A stretch of DNA of 48,824 nucleotides from Phycisphaeraceae bacterium (GCA_020851735.1 JADZCD010000040.1:1-48824), one strand, 5' to 3'. Numbered from the stretch's first letter, positions 27,089-35,583 are shown. The notes: a model not told the origin generated them from the sequence alone. Made by a program: numbers and translations.

Positions 27089-29176
27089 TCAGGTGCGTTT
27101 GAAATGTTTTTCCAGATCACGCAGAGTCAAACGAATCGTCGTCGGTCGGCCGTGCGGACAATTGCTCGCTCGCTCAATCTCCCCGCGCCGCTGCAGGAGA
27201 GCGGCCAGTTCCTGATTGGATAAGTGGTCCCCCGCCTTAACCGCTGCCTTGCAGGCCATCATGTCCAACACCTGATGCAGGGCCGATTCCTCCGCCTGCG
27301 GACCCGCCAGGCTGATCTGCCCGTCGTCGGCCTTGTCCAACAAATCACGCAGAAACTCAGCCGGGGCCACCTTGCGGTCAAACAAGAACGTCGGAAACGC
27401 GTGGATGGCGATCTGCCGCGGGCCGATCGGCTCAGCCTCGATGCCCACACGCGTCAATAAAACCTTGAATTCCTCCAGCGCGGCCAGATCACGCGGCGCG
27501 GCAGGCAGAACCTCCGGCACCAGAAGCCGCTGGCTCTCGAGATTGCGCCCCAACACCCGGTGCATCAGCTCCTCAAACATCACCCGCTCATGCAACGCGT
27601 GCTGATCAATAATGACAATCCCCTGCTCGTCCTGCGTCACCAGATAACTGTCATGCACCTGCAATATCGCCCCCCCCGGAATCGCCCCCGCAGCTTCAGC
27701 CCCCGGCTCTGCCGGGGGGTACATGGTTTGGCCTGGGTGCCACACAGCATCCCGAAGGGTGCTGTGTGCTGCCCCTTCCGCCGCAAGTCCCTGCGCCGTT
27801 TCAGCCCCCGCCTCTTTCGCAGGCAAGGCCGGCCCCGGCGTTTGCGTCCCCGCCGCAACCCCCACCTCCTGCCGCAACTGGTCGAAGGTCAATCCCCGCT
27901 GAATCGGGTCCATCCTGCGGAAATATTCCACAAAGTGATTCATCTGCGGCGCCACCGGCTCCGGCGCCGGCGCCCGCTCAAATCCCAAATCAGCAGACCC
28001 GCCCGCCGCCCCGGAAGTGGGCAGGCCCCCCGTTCCTCCGAAAGCTCCCGTGGCCCCTCCGCCAAACACCGCCGCCGTCGGCGTCAGGTCCGACGCCAGC
28101 AATTTCCGCCGAATCGCCGTCAACACCAGCCCGTGCATGCGTGACGGCTCGCGGAAGCGCACCTCCGCCTTGGTCGGGTGCACGTTCACGTCCACCTGAT
28201 GCGGGTCCATGTCGATCATCAAAATCACCACCGGCTGGCGGTCCGGCGGGGTCAAGCCGCGGTACGCTTCCTTCACCGCGTGGGCTAGGTTCCGATCGCG
28301 AATCGGCCGACCGTTGACATACACATACTGATATTTCGCGCTGCTGCGCGCCAGCGACGGCTGCCCCGCCAAGCCCCAGATGCGCACCGGCTTTTCCGGC
28401 AGCGCGGGCACTTCCCGTTCGTCCTCAGGCAGCAACCCGCCCTGGTTCCCCGCCGCGCTGCCCGGCAGCCCTGGGGGATGGTCGTCGACAAGCTCAAACT
28501 CCAGCAACCCCTCCCGCAGGTCCCGCCCGATGATCTCCAGGCAGCGCTCCCCCGGCGCCTGCGGGCCCGGCAGGTCCAGATTCTTCCGCCCGTTGTGGAT
28601 CAGCGTGAAAGCGACTTGCGGATGCACCAGGGCGATCCGATTGAGCGTGTCGGCCACGTAGCTGAATTCCGTCGGCCCCGTGCGCAAAAACTTGCGCCGC
28701 GCCGGCGTATTGAAAAATAGATCGCGAACCTCCACCACCGTCCCCGGCGCCGTGGCCGCGGGCGTGGCTGGCGAAACCTCTTCTCCGCTGGCTTCAAGCA
28801 ACGCGGCCGCCTCGGCGATCCGCCCCTCCACCACCGCCCGGCTCGTCAAACGCAGCCGGCTGACCGACGCGATCGACGCCAGCGCCTCGCCTCGAAATCC
28901 CAGCGTCGCCACGGCTGACAATTCCTCGGCTGACGACAGCTTGCTCGTGGCGTGCGGCGCCACCGCCAGCGTCAGCTCCTGGGCGGGAATCCCCCGCCCG
29001 TCGTCCGAAACGCGGATCAGCTGGCAGCCGCCTTCCTCAAGCTGCACCTCGACCCGGGTGGCGCCGGCGTCGAGGCTGTTCTCCACCAGCTCCTTAACCA
29101 CGCTGGCAGGCCGCTCGATCACCTCGCCGGCAGCGATCTGATTCACCACCAGGGGCGGCAGCTTACGAATGGGCAT
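27089..29176 (-). CDS. mutL: DNA mismatch repair protein MutL, endonuclease type
   Basis: MutL couples mismatch recognition by MutS to strand incision. The 695-residue protein has the GHKL ATPase domain (ENSLDAGATRVEVQ, SDDGRGIP, TLGFRGEALASIASV), the transducer domain with YVYVNGRPIRD and VNVHPTKAEVRF, a long Pro/Gly/Ala-rich linker (~345-490), and a C-terminal dimerisation domain. The C-terminus contains IIDQHALHERVMFEE, fitting the metal-binding DQHAx2Ex4E endonuclease motif, plus ACKAAVKAGD and CPHGRPT, so latent nicking activity is expected. In the linker, residues ~469-493 are encoded by repeat hairpins (27696-27771). No Shine-Dalgarno sequence is seen; TACCAT lies 7 nt before the ATG, possibly a leaderless promoter. 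It is divergent from the SGNH hydrolase gene. Confidence 0.95.
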   Translation of the reverse strand: MPIRKLPPLVVNQIAAGEVIERPASVVKELVENSLDAGATRVEVQLEEGGCQLIRVSDDGRGIPAQELTLAVAPHATSKLSSAEELSAVATLGFRGEALASIASVSRLRLTSRAVVEGRIAEAAALLEASGEEVSPATPAATAPGTVVEVRDLFFNTPARRKFLRTGPTEFSYVADTLNRIALVHPQVAFTLIHNGRKNLDLPGPQAPGERCLEIIGRDLREGLLEFELVDDHPPGLPGSAAGNQGGLLPEDEREVPALPEKPVRIWGLAGQPSLARSSAKYQYVYVNGRPIRDRNLAHAVKEAYRGLTPPDRQPVVILMIDMDPHQVDVNVHPTKAEVRFREPSRMHGLVLTAIRRKLLASDLTPTAAVFGGGATGAFGGTGGLPTSGAAGGSADLGFERAPAPEPVAPQMNHFVEYFRRMDPIQRGLTFDQLRQEVGVAAGTQTPGPALPAKEAGAETAQGLAAEGAAHSTLRDAVWHPGQTMYPPAEPGAEAAGAIPGGAILQVHDSYLVTQDEQGIVIIDQHALHERVMFEELMHRVLGRNLESQRLLVPEVLPAAPRDLAALEEFKVLLTRVGIEAEPIGPRQIAIHAFPTFLFDRKVAPAEFLRDLLDKADDGQISLAGPQAEESALHQVLDMMACKAAVKAGDHLSNQELAALLQRRGEIERASNCPHGRPTTIRLTLRDLEKHFKRT
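27696..27771. repeat. Composite palindromic repeat inside mutL
   Basis: Two hairpins occur in the mutL linker: 27696-27722 (arms cccccggc and gccggggg, identical over 27 bp to the complement of 19515-19541) and 27735-27771 (gggtgccacacagcatccc with a matching arm ending gtgctgtgtg). The second hairpin recurs at 36730-36768 and 38960-38998, and diverged near 33690-33723. The reading frame is kept. Confidence 0.8.
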
Positions 29177-29282
29177 ACGAAGTATGGTAGCAAACCACGG
29201 CCGGATGTCGTCACCCCCCGCCCGCTCGCCAGTTGGACCAAAGCCAGTTAACCTGTTTCGATCTATTTTGCGGAGCCCATCA

Positions 29283-29936
29283 ATGATGTTTCAACCTAAG
29301 AGTGTGGTGCTCTTTCAGGGCGATTCCATCACCGACGCCGGCCGCAACCGTGATGTAGCCAAGGTTGATCCCCAAAGCCTGGCCGCTCTTGGGAACGGTT
29401 ACGCCATGCTCACCGCCAGCCAGCTTCTGGTTCGCCTGGCGGACCACGATTTAACCATCCACAACCGCGGCATCGGCGGCAACCGCGTGCCGGATCTGCG
29501 CGACCGCTGGCAGGTGGACTGCATCGATTTGAAGCCCAACCTTGTCAGCATTCTCATCGGCGTCAACGACACCTGGCATGGCTATATCAACGGCGGCAAC
29601 AAGGGCGTCCCCGTCAACGAATACGAACAGATCTACCGACGCCTGCTGGATTGGACGGTGTCCGCCCTGCCGGGCGTGAAGCTGGTGCTCGGCGAACCTT
29701 TCACCTTCCGCTGCGGCAAGGTGACCGCCGCCTGGGAGCCGGAAATGAGCCAGCGTGTGCAGGTGGTCCGCGAATTGGCCAATGACTTTGGCGCTCGCCT
29801 CGTGCCGTTCCAGACGGAAATCGACCGCATCCTCCCCAAAGTCAGCGGTGAATATTGGTCCACCGACGGCGTCCACCCCACCCTGGCCGGGCACGCCCTG
29901 TTAGCCAAAATCTGGCTCGACGCCATGTGGGGATGA
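29283..29936 (+). CDS. SGNH/GDSL-type hydrolase
   Basis: The 217-residue protein has all four SGNH blocks: GDSITD with Ser15 (block I), GIGGNR with the oxyanion Gly (block II), GVND with Asn95 (block III), and DGVHPTLAGH with Asp195 and His198 (block V). No signal peptide is predicted, so it is likely cytoplasmic. Family members are esterases or carbohydrate deacetylases; the closest pattern (VVLFQGDSITDAGRN) is that of sugar-ester hydrolases such as acetylxylan or rhamnogalacturonan acetylesterase-like proteins, which is suggestive only. The ATG at 29283 (second ATG at 29286) is preferred because cggag precedes it by 7 nt. A repeat element follows the stop at once. Confidence 0.9.
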   Translation: MMFQPKSVVLFQGDSITDAGRNRDVAKVDPQSLAALGNGYAMLTASQLLVRLADHDLTIHNRGIGGNRVPDLRDRWQVDCIDLKPNLVSILIGVNDTWHGYINGGNKGVPVNEYEQIYRRLLDWTVSALPGVKLVLGEPFTFRCGKVTAAWEPEMSQRVQVVRELANDFGARLVPFQTEIDRILPKVSGEYWSTDGVHPTLAGHALLAKIWLDAMWG

Positions 29937-29940
29937 CCGA

Positions 29941-30183
29941 AAGGCGGGATTAGGGGTTGGGGATCAGGGAAAGGCAAACCAAGTTCATGGAAAAATAGCC
30001 TCGTGCGGAAGCACGAGGTTAATCTCAACAGTTTGGCGAAGTGACGAACGATGACGCGTTAGCCTTATTAAATCAAGGGGAATTGGTGTCTTTCACATCG
30101 CCAATCGCCAATCGTAAATCGGCAATTCGTCATTCGCCATCGTTTCGTCCCCAACTCCTAACTCCTAATTCCTAATTCCTCTC
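29941..30183. repeat. Inverted-repeat intergenic element A1 with heptamer-repeat ends
   Basis: The left end (aaggcgggattaggggttgg) and the right end, tandem aactcct/aattcct heptamers at 30149-30180, are inverted relatives. Between them lie an 8-bp hairpin (29999-30018) and a 74-bp core (30034-30107) that matches 33605-33678 in element A2 at 66 of 74 positions. The element fills the gap up to rsmA, whose start codon has no Shine-Dalgarno sequence. Confidence 0.7.
29992..30018 (-). terminator. Minus-strand terminator-like hairpin inside element A1
   Basis: Arms cctcgtgc (29999-30006) and gcacgagg (30011-30018) with a ggaa loop. On the minus strand the stem is followed by CTATTTTT. Both flanking genes run on the plus strand, so in this orientation it would block antisense transcription. 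Confidence 0.55.
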
Positions 30184-30194
30184 CCTCCCCCCCC

Positions 30195-31025
30195 ATGCCT
30201 CAAACACTCACCGAAATCCGAGCCCTGCTTCAAGCCCACGACCTGCGTCCTAAAAAACGCTTTGGCCAGAACTTTCTGCACGACCAGCGGCAGATGGCCC
30301 GCATACTCCAGATCGCCGACATCCAACCCGGCCAGCTGATCTTGGAGGTCGGTGCCGGCACCGGCGCGCTCTCCGTGGCCATGCTCGAAGCCGGGGCCAA
30401 TCTCCTGACCGTCGAGGTGGACCGCGATCTGGAACCCATACTCCGCCAGGTGCTCGAGCCTTTTGAACATCGCGCGCAACTGGTGATCGGCGACGTCCTG
30501 GCGGGCAAACACCACTTAAACCCCCTGGTGCTGCAAGCCTTAAACCAGAGCCTGCAAGCGCATGGCCAAAACGAATTCAAACTCGTGGCCAATCTTCCCT
30601 ACAACGTCGCTTCGCCGCTGTTAGTCAATCTGGCCCTGTCGGAAAACCGCCCGCGCAGCGGCGTGGTGATGGTGCAGAAGGAAGTCGCCCTGCGTCTGGA
30701 AGCCGGGCCGGGCGGCAAGGATTTTGGCCCCTTGGGCATCATGATGCAGGCCGTGTTTGAAGTCCGCCGCGCCGCCACGCTCGCGCCCGGCTGCTTCTGG
30801 CCCGCCCCCAAGGTCGAGTCCGCCCTGGTCACGCTCCATCGCCGCGCCACGCCCTTGTGTGCCGACCTTACGCGCCTTTCCACCCTGGTCCATCGCCTGT
30901 TCAACCAGCGCCGCAAGCAGATCGGCTCCCTCCTGGGTCGGGATTACCCCTTGCCCGCGGGCATCACCCCCACCCTGCGACCGGAGCAACTGACCATCGC
31001 GCAATTAGCGCTTCTGGCCGGGTAG
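30195..31025 (+). CDS. rsmA: 16S rRNA (adenine1518-N6/adenine1519-N6)-dimethyltransferase
   Basis: RsmA (KsgA) dimethylates two adjacent adenines in helix 45 of 16S rRNA during small-subunit maturation. The 276-residue product is full length: RPKKRFGQNFLHDQ at the N-terminus, SAM motif I LILEVGAGTGALSVAM, then VEVDRDLEPIL, VIGDVLA, the catalytic NLPYNVASPLLVNL (NLPY), MVQKEVALRL, and the C-terminal CFWPAPKVESALVTLHRR plus FNQRRKQIGSLL. The ATG is preceded by a pyrimidine-rich repeat end with no Shine-Dalgarno sequence. The GT2 gene follows after 86 bp. Confidence 0.95.
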   Translation: MPQTLTEIRALLQAHDLRPKKRFGQNFLHDQRQMARILQIADIQPGQLILEVGAGTGALSVAMLEAGANLLTVEVDRDLEPILRQVLEPFEHRAQLVIGDVLAGKHHLNPLVLQALNQSLQAHGQNEFKLVANLPYNVASPLLVNLALSENRPRSGVVMVQKEVALRLEAGPGGKDFGPLGIMMQAVFEVRRAATLAPGCFWPAPKVESALVTLHRRATPLCADLTRLSTLVHRLFNQRRKQIGSLLGRDYPLPAGITPTLRPEQLTIAQLALLAG

Positions 31026-31111
31026 GCCTTATTCGCCCAGACCCAGTGGAAGACCTCGCCCCGCCTTGCCTAGGATGACAGGTCACGCGCGCTTTTGAGG
31101 AGTAACCCCCT

Positions 31112-31921
31112 ATGGGCAAAACCAGAACCCTGGTGGCGATTCCCGTTTACAACGAGGAAAAGCACGTCACCCACGTCATCAGCCAGGTGCTTAAATACGC
31201 CAAGGACATCCTGGTGGTCGACGACGGCTCAACCGACGCGACCCCGCTTCTCCTGGCCCGCCAGCCGGTGGAGGTCGTCCGCCACGCCGTCAATCGCGGT
31301 TACGGGCAGTCCCTCATCGACGCCTTCCGCTGGGCCCGCTGCTACAACTACGATTGGCTGATCACCATGGACTGCGACGAGCAGCATGAGCCGGCCAACC
31401 TGCCCGACTTTCATCAAGCCATGCGCCAGCCCGACGTGGACGTGGTCAGCGGCAGCCGCTACCTCCAGCTGACCCGCCAGGACGACCTGCCCCCCGCCGA
31501 CCGCCAGGCCATCAACCAGACCATCACCCAATTGCTCAACCACCGCCTGGGCCTGAACCTCACCGACGCCTTCTGCGGCTTTAAAGCCTACCGCGTCGAA
31601 GCCCTGCGCAAGCTGCGTTTTTCCGAGCGCGGCTACGCCTTTCCCCTGCAGTTCTGGGTCCAGGCCGCCGCGGCCGGATTGCGGGTCATCGAATTGCCCA
31701 TCCGCCTGATCTACAACGATCCGAAGCGCAGCTTCGGCGGTCAGCTTGACGACCCCGCCCACCGCCTGGCCCATTACCGCCAGGTCTTTGAAACCGAAGT
31801 CGCCAAATTCGGCCCGCGCTTCCTGCCCGTCGAGGAAGAATGCTGCTGCCAGGGGGCCGGCTCCGCCGAGGACTGCCAGGCGTCATCTGCGCAGGCCGGC
31901 TGCGACGTGGGGATCGACTGA
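31112..31921 (+). CDS. Family 2 glycosyltransferase (dolichyl/polyprenyl-phosphate sugar synthase-like)
   Basis: The 269-residue protein has a GT-A fold: VAIPVYNEEKHV at the N-terminus, VVDDGSTDAT, NRGYGQSLIDAF, and ITMDCDEQHEP, where DCDEQH is the metal-binding DxD-type site. FCGFKAYRVEAL and the LPIRLIYNDPKRSFGG motif are characteristic of the DPM1/DPG synthase-like subgroup that loads sugars on polyprenyl phosphate at the membrane. No membrane helices are attached. The C-terminus is Cys-rich (EECCCQGAG), which is unusual. GAGGAG lies 9 nt before the ATG. The gene ends 31 bp before the next plus-strand gene. Confidence 0.88.
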   Translation: MGKTRTLVAIPVYNEEKHVTHVISQVLKYAKDILVVDDGSTDATPLLLARQPVEVVRHAVNRGYGQSLIDAFRWARCYNYDWLITMDCDEQHEPANLPDFHQAMRQPDVDVVSGSRYLQLTRQDDLPPADRQAINQTITQLLNHRLGLNLTDAFCGFKAYRVEALRKLRFSERGYAFPLQFWVQAAAAGLRVIELPIRLIYNDPKRSFGGQLDDPAHRLAHYRQVFETEVAKFGPRFLPVEEECCCQGAGSAEDCQASSAQAGCDVGID

Positions 31922-31952
31922 AAACACTTAAGCCGCTATCGTCTGGCTCCTG

Positions 31953-33437
31953 ATGCGGATAACTCTCGACCCTGCCCTGGCCCGCTGGTCGCCGTCGCCC
32001 GGCAATTCCCCGCAAGGGATTTTGGCGCCGGATCGCCAGGCTCTGTCCGCGCTGGCTCTGGACCATGCCCGCAAGTGGGGCACCGGTCAGCTTAACCCAC
32101 GCCAACCGCTGATCGCCACCGGCCACCAGGCCTGGCTCTGGCATCCGGGCATCCTGGCCAAAGACCTGGCCTGCCTGACTCTGGCACGCAAAACCGGGAA
32201 ACCAGCCGCCGCTCCGCACGCTGATCCGGAATATCTGGCAAGTGGGGGGGGCCTGCACCTGGTCGTCGATCAGGACGTTTTCGACGCCGGCACGTTGGAT
32301 CTGCCTCTGCTCTCCGCGCAGCGCCTGGAAACAGCCAGGCTTCAGCTCTTTGCCCAGCAGCCGGACGTTCCCACCGGCTGTCATCCCCCGATTTCTTCCG
32401 CCCAGGTCGTGGCCAAGCTGACTGATTTCCGCAAAGAGTCCGGCCCGCGCCTGCCCGTCGACCTAGACCCCCTCATTCACGCCTGGGAAAATCTGCCAGC
32501 CTGTGAAACCCTGGCCGCCCAGCTCGCCGTCGTGCTCCATCGCCTCCGTCAATGGTGCCTGTCGGAATCGTCCGCCGGCCTGGCCGCCCAAAATCTGGCG
32601 GTGGTATTCGTCTCCCAGTTAGCCGCTCTCCCCAGCTTTGCCCGCATGCTCGACGACCTGCGCACCGACGCCCGCCGTGGCGTGGAGGCCTACAACCTCG
32701 CCGCCCGCCAGGAGCCGTCCGCCGGTATTTTGCCTCTGCGCGTGGAAGCCGATCGCGTCGAATTGCCCGTGTGGGCCCTGCGCTGGCGGCAACCGCGCGC
32801 CCGCGTATTCGCCATGGGATCAGGCCCGTCCGCGCGATTAATCTTAGAAGACAATTCGCCCGTTGAGCTGGGCAAACTCTCGCTTGCCCCGCGTGCCCTC
32901 TTGCTCACCGCCCTCCTGCGGCGAGGCTGCTGCGATCTATTCATCCACGGCCGCGGCGGCGGGCACTACGATCAGGTGATGGAACGCTGGTGGTCGACCT
33001 GGAAAGCCGAACCGCTGGCGCCCAAAACCGTGGTCAGCGCCGACGTGTTTCTCTCCCTGCCCGCGCCCGTGGCCGAACCGGCCGACCTGGTCCAGGCCCG
33101 CTGGCGCGTGCATCACTTGCCGCACAACCTGGACCGCGTCCTTAATCTCTCTGGCCCGCAAGTCCAGCGCAAGCGGTCGCTCCTGGCCACCATGGATCAA
33201 GACCGCGATCGTCACCGCCGCAAGGAAGCCTTCGCCGACCTTCATCGCCTCAATCAGGAATTTGTCGAACAACATCCCGACGCCATCCGCGCCGCCTTCG
33301 CCAGCCTGGAAACCGCCCGCACCGGCCTGGCTAACCGCGCCGTCGCCCAGCGCCGCGACTGGTGCTTCGCCCTGTACCCCCCAACCACCCTGCGCCAATT
33401 GACCGAGGAAATCCTTAAGACCCTGCCTGTCGTCTAA
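31953..33437 (+). CDS. Uncharacterised 494-residue protein (possible distant BshC-like fold)
   Basis: I do not recognise a firm family. There is no signal peptide or membrane segment, and Leu, Ala and Arg are abundant. Near the N-terminus, IATGHQAWLWHPGILAKDLACLTLA and HLVVDQDVFDAG recall the TGQQ...GPLYTxxKA and EDHD blocks of BshC, the cysteine-adding enzyme of bacillithiol synthesis. LLTALLRRGCCDLFIHGRGGGHYDQVMERWW has the position of the BshC second Rossmann region. Key residues differ (TGHQ instead of TGQQ), so function should not be assumed. No bshA or bshB is nearby. A TATCGT hexamer ends 10 nt before the ATG and there is no Shine-Dalgarno sequence. Confidence 0.6.
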   Translation: MRITLDPALARWSPSPGNSPQGILAPDRQALSALALDHARKWGTGQLNPRQPLIATGHQAWLWHPGILAKDLACLTLARKTGKPAAAPHADPEYLASGGGLHLVVDQDVFDAGTLDLPLLSAQRLETARLQLFAQQPDVPTGCHPPISSAQVVAKLTDFRKESGPRLPVDLDPLIHAWENLPACETLAAQLAVVLHRLRQWCLSESSAGLAAQNLAVVFVSQLAALPSFARMLDDLRTDARRGVEAYNLAARQEPSAGILPLRVEADRVELPVWALRWRQPRARVFAMGSGPSARLILEDNSPVELGKLSLAPRALLLTALLRRGCCDLFIHGRGGGHYDQVMERWWSTWKAEPLAPKTVVSADVFLSLPAPVAEPADLVQARWRVHHLPHNLDRVLNLSGPQVQRKRSLLATMDQDRDRHRRKEAFADLHRLNQEFVEQHPDAIRAAFASLETARTGLANRAVAQRRDWCFALYPPTTLRQLTEEILKTLPVV

Positions 33438-33449
33438 GCGCCGGGGATC

Positions 33450-33871
33450 AAGGCGGGAGTTAGGATTTAGGAGTTGGGAATTAGCAGGGAAAGCCAAGTC
33501 CAGGCATGGCCATGCCTGGGTCTGCGAACACCACCGCCCGACATTTCCGCATGGTTCGCAAAAGCCCAGGCCGTCCCCGGCCTGGGACCTGAAGGGAGAA
33601 TCATTGGCGAAGTGACGAACAATGACGCGTTAACGTAATTAAATCAAAGGGAATTAGTGTCTTTCACAGCGGCAATCGAAAATCGCCGATCGGCACACCG
33701 CATGCTATGCGATGCTGTGTGGCCTACGAGTTCGGATAGGCGATGGCATCGAGAAAGATTACGAAGACTAACCAGCGGGCTTCCGCCCGCGGCTGCTCCT
33801 CGTGGCATGGGCCCCCTAATCCCCAACTCCTAACTCCCAATTCCCAACTCCTAACTCCTAATTCCTAACGC
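33450..33871. repeat. Inverted-repeat intergenic element A2
   Basis: The left end (aaggcgggagttaggattta) and the right end (33817-33869, tandem caactccta / aattccta units) are inverted relatives, as in A1. Inside are an 18-bp palindrome (caggcatggc... 33501-33518), a second hairpin (cccaggcc 33565-33572 with ggcctggg 33579-33586), the 74-bp core 33605-33678, a diverged cacacagcat-type palindrome (33690-33723) and a small hairpin near 33775-33792. It accounts for nearly all of the 33438-33908 gap; I see no gene in it. Confidence 0.65.
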
Positions 33872-33896
33872 CCCCCTCCCCTTCCCCCAGCCCACG

Positions 33897-33902
33897 TATA
33901 AT
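33897..33902 (+). promoter_or_regulatory. Consensus -10 TATAAT six nt before the start codon
   Basis: TATAAT is followed by 6 nt and then the ATG of the transglutaminase-like gene, so the transcript would begin at or beside the A of ATG. No Shine-Dalgarno sequence and no clear -35 are present. Confidence 0.45.
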
Positions 33903-33908
33903 CACGTC

Positions 33909-35528
33909 ATGCAACACCTCCGCTCTGGGCCGTGGCGCACCGCTGTCTTTCTGTTCCCCGTGCTGGCCATTGCCCTTCTCGCCGCTGCCCCCGTGCCTGC
34001 GCGGAACCGCATCGAGCATGACCGCTGGTACGCCGTATTGATGGACAATCGCCACGTCGGCTGGTCGCACGCGCTGCTCAAGCTCGAAAACGGCAGATGG
34101 ATCACCATCAATCAGACCAGCGTCACCATTCAGCGTGGTCCGCTCACCATGCCCCTGAGCATGGCCAGCCGCTTTGTCGAAACCGTCGAGGGTCAGCCCA
34201 TCGAGGCTGAATCCACCCAGCAGTTGGCCGCCATGGAAGTTCGCCAGTCCATGCGCTTTGGCCCTGCAACCATGGAGCTGATCAACCGCCAGGGCGCCAC
34301 CGAGCACCGCCAGGAACTGCCTCTGCCCCAGCGTCCCTGGCTGCCGCCCGCCGCCGCCGGGCGCTACGTCGAACAGGAATTGGCCCGTCAAAACAAGCAG
34401 ATTCGCGTCACCACGCTCGAGCCCGCCCTGGGGCCGAATCTCATCGACGTCGTGACCACCGTAGCGGGCCCCGCCGACGTGGAAGTGCTCGGCAAGGTCG
34501 TACCCGCGCTGCGCTGGCACGTGGAAATATCCGCCCTGCCCGGCCTGGTCTTAGAGGAATTCGTCGACGCCCAGGGCCGAACGCTGCGTTCAACGATGAA
34601 AGTCATGCCCGGCATCGAACTGCTCTTAGTCGAGGCGGATAAGTCCATCGCCACCGCGCCCGTGGATCCCCCGGAATTGATGGCTCAAACCCTGATCGCC
34701 GTCGCGACCCCCATTGCCCAGCCGCGCCAGTTGCGCTCGGCCATCTATGAGTTGGCCTACGACCAACCGACCACCGCGCCCACCCAGCCCGATGCCCCCA
34801 TCGTTCTCAATCCCCCCCGCGCCGGTTCCCAGCGCGTGATCTGGGGCGAGGGTGGCCGCGTGCGCGTGGTGGTCGATCTGGATGAACCGGTCAATCCCGT
34901 GCACGATCTGCCCAGCCCCGAGCACAGGCAAGCCAGCGTGATCCTTAATTTCGAAGATCCGACCGTGCGCAATCTCGTCGCCATGGCGATGTCCGCCGAC
35001 GGCCGCGAACTTTCCGACGCGGATAAAGCCGAGCGCCTGCGCCGCTTTGTGCGCTCGTATGTGAAAACCAAAAGCCTGGCCGTGGGCTTCGCCACCGCCT
35101 CCGAAGTCGCCCGCACCCGCCAGGGCGATTGCTCCGAGCACGCCGTGCTGCTGGCCGCGCTCTTGCGCGGGGCCGGCATCCCCAGCCGAACCGTCTCGGG
35201 CCTGATTTACACCGACGAATTCCTGGGCCGCAAAAATATCTTCGCCTATCACATGTGGACGCAGGCCTGGCTCACGCAAGGCGTGGGGGGCCGCTGGGTC
35301 GATCTGGACGCCACCCTCGACGCGCTGCCGTTTGACGCCGCCCACATCGCCCTGGCCACCAGTTCCCAGTCCGACGCCGGCGCCGTCAACGACATCGTGA
35401 AAATCGCCGGGCTGCTCGGCCGCCTGTCGCTCCAGGTTGTCTGGGTGGACGCAGCCGACCCGTCGCCCGCCAATACCCCCGCCACCTCCCCGTCCGCGCG
35501 GGTGCTTTTGTCGCCAGCTCATCCTTGA
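33909..35528 (+). CDS. Exported transglutaminase-like protein
   Basis: The 539-residue protein has a signal peptide (AVFLFPVLAIALLAAAPVPA, cleavage near residue 27). The N-terminal ~330 residues are beta-rich, beginning WYAVLMDNRHVGWSHALLKL, as in planctomycete transglutaminase proteins. The C-terminal transglutaminase core has the triad Cys408 (QGDCSEHAVLLAALLRGAGIP), His448 (FAYHMWTQAW) and Asp465 (RWVDLDAT). Bacterial members of this fold are usually cysteine proteases or amidases of the envelope, less often cross-linkers. The tail after residue ~510 is Pro/Ala/Ser-rich. Translation is probably leaderless (see 33897-33902). A hairpin lies 16 bp after the stop. Confidence 0.87.
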   Translation: MQHLRSGPWRTAVFLFPVLAIALLAAAPVPARNRIEHDRWYAVLMDNRHVGWSHALLKLENGRWITINQTSVTIQRGPLTMPLSMASRFVETVEGQPIEAESTQQLAAMEVRQSMRFGPATMELINRQGATEHRQELPLPQRPWLPPAAAGRYVEQELARQNKQIRVTTLEPALGPNLIDVVTTVAGPADVEVLGKVVPALRWHVEISALPGLVLEEFVDAQGRTLRSTMKVMPGIELLLVEADKSIATAPVDPPELMAQTLIAVATPIAQPRQLRSAIYELAYDQPTTAPTQPDAPIVLNPPRAGSQRVIWGEGGRVRVVVDLDEPVNPVHDLPSPEHRQASVILNFEDPTVRNLVAMAMSADGRELSDADKAERLRRFVRSYVKTKSLAVGFATASEVARTRQGDCSEHAVLLAALLRGAGIPSRTVSGLIYTDEFLGRKNIFAYHMWTQAWLTQGVGGRWVDLDATLDALPFDAAHIALATSSQSDAGAVNDIVKIAGLLGRLSLQVVWVDAADPSPANTPATSPSARVLLSPAHP

Positions 35529-35543
35529 AAGGGAAAAACCAGA

Positions 35544-35583
35544 AAAATACCACCCGTGGAATCCCGGCCGACCCCACGGGTGG
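35544..35583 (-). terminator. Hairpin with minus-strand U-tract between two plus-strand genes
   Basis: Arms ccacccgtgg (35550-35559) and ccacgggtgg (35574-35583). On the minus strand the stem is followed by TATTTTTC; on the plus strand the A-run precedes it. It may fold to terminate the transglutaminase mRNA without a U-tract, but it is better formed as a minus-strand terminator. Confidence 0.5.

Noticed and set aside
29945..33871. Tandem heptamers considered as a CRISPR array
   Set aside because: Units are only 7 bp with no unique spacers of constant length and no cas genes nearby.
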